The position numbers were made by a program, and so were the translations under genes. Positions 6,201 to 7,101 of a stretch of 7,101 nucleotides of DNA are shown here, one piece after another (positions within the stretch are counted from its first letter, which is position 1; every line of letters starts with the position of its first letter). Source of the DNA: an uncultured Verrucomicrobiota bacterium (GTDB taxonomy: Bacteria > Verrucomicrobiota > Verrucomicrobiae > Opitutales > Opitutaceae); contig CAMLNJ010000156.1 in NCBI GenBank assembly GCA_946481225.1, positions 1 through 7,101 of the forward strand, given 5' to 3'. The notes under the pieces are model-generated. The model worked only from the letters and a program-made list of their open reading frames with translations. It searched no databases and was not told where the DNA came from.

Positions 6201-7101
6201 GGTAATGGTCCAGGCGGGGGAGATGAGGCCGGATTCCCAGGTTTCGGAGAATGGCAAGGCGGGCGTCGGCACCGGGGTGGCGGCGACGGCGAAAGGGTTG
6301 CTGTCGCCGGTGGCGGCGGGGCTGGCGGAGGTGGCGCGGAGCCGGGTCAAGCCCATGGGGTCGGGGGCGGAGAGCGAGACGGGGCCGGACCAGACGCCGT
6401 TGCTCAGGGAGGCGGCGGGGGCGCGGAGGGGGAGCGACTGGAGCGTGAGGAAGCGTGTGATCGGAAAGTAGTAGGAGGTGGTTCCGGTGGTGAACGCGAA
6501 GGGGTCGGACGCGGCGGTGCCGGTGCTGCGAAGGGATCGATAGGGCGAGCCGTAGGCGGCCGAGGTGTAGACGGCGTTGGTGGTGGAGGCGGGGTTGCGG
6601 AAGCTGAAATCGACCAGGAGCGAGCTGACACCGTCGTAATCGAAGGGGGTGGAGAAGACGAAGGTCCGCCAGCCGGCCGTGGTCGGAGTGGCGGTGGAGA
6701 CATGGACGGTGGTCCAGTCGGTGGCCTCGAAGGCTCCGCTGGTGAGCGAGGTGGCGGAGCTGTGTTTCAGTCGGATGGTCCACTGGCTGAAGGAGGCCGT
6801 GCCGACGGTGGAGAGGATATTGAGGGACAGGCCGGCGAGGCGGCGCGGGGTGGCACCGAGGACGGAGGCGGGATAGAGGACTTGTTGGCGAGATACGGCG
6901 GCGGTGGAAAACGGATAGGAGTCCGACGAGAAAGCGGAACCCGTGTCGGGCAGGGTGAGGGGGAGAAGCGCGGAGAGGGAGATCGGGCTTGAAACGGTGT
7001 TGAGGAAGTTGCCGCCGGCGTCGGCGGCGCGGACGGTGACGGGGAAGGGGGTGTCCGCGGCCTGGGGCGAGGGGACGGGGTCCCAGAGAAGTTGGGCGAG
7101 G
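3246..7101 (-). CDS. Giant modular surface protein, 5' end outside the window (adhesin-like)
   Basis: The frame is open from the right edge (first full codon 7100-7098) to TGA at 3248-3246, giving 1284 visible residues. The ATG at 6356 is internal, because coding with clear homology to a later part of the protein continues upstream of it. Modules in order, by visible residue: Ig-like half (1-48), inserted domain (about 52-222), Ig-like second half (231-272), a MAM/concanavalin-like sandwich (about 284-453, with L-S-F-W-A-K-G and G-I-A-L-D-D-I-S-V), three Calx-beta-like domains (456-758), an uninterrupted Ig-like module (760-854), a second split Ig-like module with its insert (862-1136), a calcium-binding D-x-D segment (1136-1189) and a C-terminal sandwich ending in F-V-R-L-E. 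No catalytic domain is recognised. The likely role is cell-surface or secreted binding or adhesion, probably calcium-stabilised. The coding strand is strikingly C-rich compared with neighbouring genes. The signal peptide would lie outside the window. Confidence 0.9.
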   Translation of the reverse strand, partial: LAQLLWDPVPSPQAADTPFPVTVRAADAGGNFLNTVSSPISLSALLPLTLPDTGSAFSSDSYPFSTAAVSRQQVLYPASVLGATPRRLAGLSLNILSTVGTASFSQWTIRLKHSSATSLTSGAFEATDWTTVHVSTATPTTAGWRTFVFSTPFDYDGVSSLLVDFSFRNPASTTNAVYTSAAYGSPYRSLRSTGTAASDPFAFTTGTTSYYFPITRFLTLQSLPLRAPAASLSNGVWSGPVSLSAPDPMGLTRLRATSASPAATGDSNPFAVAATPVPTPALPFSETWESGLISPAWTITGTNSHRTQISTDYTPHGGARHLVLDTSTSGYVNSRNEATLALDLAGRTGVVLSFWAKGFYENAHAPATNPFTGGADFDGVAISPDGVTWYEVQPLRSPALTNAWQQFTVDLDAATAARGIAYTSTFRIRFNRYDYYYAPHGGIALDDISVTAAPVVSPTLTLPASAAESSAPLSGTLSLPTSRPADTIFTLASSAPAKLALPATLTLPAGQTSVAFTATPVDDTLFDGSRLIAVSATPPAGSGLHPGSTTLALVDDDSPALTLSVSPSSVSESSIYPPVTATLTLGPPPVGPIIIALDSSDPTTATVPASLAFSPGQTTATFTVTPVNDTKIDGPQTTTLSAALPGATPATAALTVTDDENTTLSLSLSYSLTEGTPSSGTVRISGTLPAPLVVTLSSANPTQVTVPASVTIPAGATDATFELLAVDDTDTDGAVSVAITATATGFTSWTATATAYDNDLHHFTFATVASAQIANRPFTVTAYARTIDNQTVYGFNNTVPLGAQTTSSALPVTPASLAFTNGTASAEVAVGAIATGVTLRLDDGAGHTGISNTFDTGAGAHSGFRVSTLAPVQLTGAPAAVTLTAVDAYGNTVTTFTGSATLSAGPAPSIVGNGTTSTSFPANAYYSTVQRSQTVYTPAEIGAAGTLSALALDFISTPGASLKNWTIRLKHVASLENTSWQSGWTTVHQGTASLPSPGSGWIEFPFTTPFAYDGVSHLMVDFSYNNDTYNYQNAGTVRGTSHPADRSIYYSTYPGYYGDPLLWSGTNPYPYSSPLAPNLRLFRSGAFVPVTPVATPAFVAGSWTGTVTFTSPSATPVTLQVRQGSLFGQSAPITIAPNPDADADGLPDIWERAHSLDPDSAAADNGALGDPDGDGLANLLEYATGLDPRAPDHSPLSVAVAPHPTTGARHLVVTYRRLTTPGSLSLVLTTSDNLRDWAAPALAPDQLAVIANPDGVSETVTVRINPALGAGRRFVRLETNAVAP
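3534..3695 (-). other. Calcium-binding D-x-D-G segment (thrombospondin type 3-like, in surface protein)
   Basis: Acidic loops D-A-D-A-D-G-L-P-D-I-W-E and D-P-D-G-D-G-L-A-N-L-L-E-Y lie about 30 residues apart, ending in A-T-G-L-D-P. The D-x-D-x-D-G spacing is that of thrombospondin type 3 and dockerin-like calcium loops. In verrucomicrobial exported proteins this paired segment commonly precedes a final small sandwich domain, as it does here (3249-3524). Confidence 0.8.
3843..4373 (-). repeat. Inserted beta-sandwich domain, copy B (in surface protein)
   Basis: This second copy has the same landmarks in the same order: Q-T-V-Y-T-P, W-T-I-R-L-K-H, W-T-T-V-H, T-P-F-A-Y-D-G-V-S and M-V-D-F-S-Y. 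It is richer in tyrosine after the core (Y-Y-S-T-Y-P-G-Y-Y-G) than copy A. Ig-like halves flank it, with P-V-T-P directly after the insert. Confidence 0.75.
4539..4823 (-). other. Uninterrupted Ig-like module (in surface protein)
   Basis: About 95 residues form the undivided version of the module that is split elsewhere in this protein. The first half has R-P-F-T-V-T-A-Y-A. The second half has P-V-T-P, F-T-N-G-T-A, V-T-L-R-L-D-D-G-A-G-H-T-G and S-N-T-F. Halves similar to these flank both inserted domains. Confidence 0.6.
4827..5735 (-). other. Array of three Calx-beta-like domains (in surface protein)
   Basis: Three units of about 100 residues lie in tandem: 5433-5735, 5121-5429 and 4827-5117. 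Each has S-x-S-E or T-E-G-like entry residues, a P-A-S/T-L-x-F/L-x-P-G/A-G-Q-T strand pair, a V-D/N-D-T turn (T-P-V-D-D-T, T-P-V-N-D-T, L-A-V-D-D-T), and an exit of acidic residues (D-D-D, D-D-E, D-N-D). Calx-beta domains bind calcium at such acidic ends and stiffen long surface proteins. The first copy has the least typical entry. Confidence 0.65.
5742..6251 (-). other. MAM/concanavalin-like domain (in surface protein)
   Basis: About 170 residues form a sandwich domain. It starts with F-S-E-T-W-E-S-G, a common opening of secreted MAM-like modules. It runs through L-S-F-W-A-K-G and a V-A-I-S-P-D-G-V-T-W-Y strand pair, and closes with G-I-A-L-D-D-I-S-V. In related secreted proteins this fold binds carbohydrate or serves as a spacer; no ligand can be named here. 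Confidence 0.6.
6435..6947 (-). repeat. Inserted beta-sandwich domain, copy A (in surface protein)
   Basis: This is the first copy of a roughly 170-residue domain found twice in the surface protein. Shared landmarks with copy B are Q-x-V-L-Y-P near its start, W-T-I-R-L-K-H, W-T-T-V-H, T-P-F-D-Y-D-G-V-S and L-V-D-F-S-F. The pattern predicts a beta-rich jelly-roll-like fold. DNA identity is also visible over the core: TGGACGGTGGTCCAG occurs at 6703-6717 here and at 4139-4153 in copy B. Confidence 0.75.

Noticed and set aside
6354..6356. ATG at 6356 as the start of the surface protein
   Set aside because: The same frame stays open to the right edge and its 248 upstream residues match the later copy of the inserted domain, so this Met is internal.
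5193..6992. A 599-codon plus-strand open frame rich in Gly, Glu, Val and Asp
   Set aside because: It is antisense to the surface-protein gene. Its low-complexity composition is what C-rich codons give when read in reverse, while the minus frame shows ordered domains and internal homology.

Overview
All five genes lie on the minus strand, so transcription runs right to left. From right to left they are: the 3' part of a giant secreted surface protein (its 5' end is outside the window), a secreted PI-PLC-like phosphodiesterase, a periplasmic lytic transglycosylase, the small RNA-binding protein YhbY, and the N-terminus of the ribosome-assembly GTPase RsgA (cut by the left edge). The long plus-strand reading frames are antisense shadows of these genes.

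The DNA is very GC-rich. The surface protein is built from modules familiar in Verrucomicrobiota: split Ig-like sandwiches, Calx-beta domains, a D-x-D-x-D-G calcium segment followed by an L-E-Y-A-T-G-L-D-P motif, and a short C-terminal sandwich ending in F-V-R-L-E. Together with the GC content and the hairpin-rich intergenic repeats, this suggests a verrucomicrobial genome, possibly near Opitutaceae. That assignment is inference from protein style and is not proven here.

Layout: 1-286 rsgA (partial); 287-389 a gap filled by an octamer-based inverted repeat; 390-695 yhbY; 696-900 a gap with four small three-base-loop hairpins; 901-1887 lytic transglycosylase; 1888-2065 a gap with a 10-bp GC hairpin and an AT-rich patch; 2066-3154 PI-PLC-like protein; 3155-3245 a short gap; 3246-7101 surface protein.

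Functionally there are two groups. The right three genes encode exported proteins: a calcium-binding adhesin-like protein, a phosphodiesterase and a cell-wall enzyme. The left two encode ribosome-assembly factors. The hairpins between genes suggest several transcription units rather than one operon. The most notable observation is that the surface protein appears to contain three copies of one Ig-like module, two of which are split by a roughly 175-residue domain inserted at the same point. I found no clear sign of a new defence system, CRISPR array, transposase or RNA gene.
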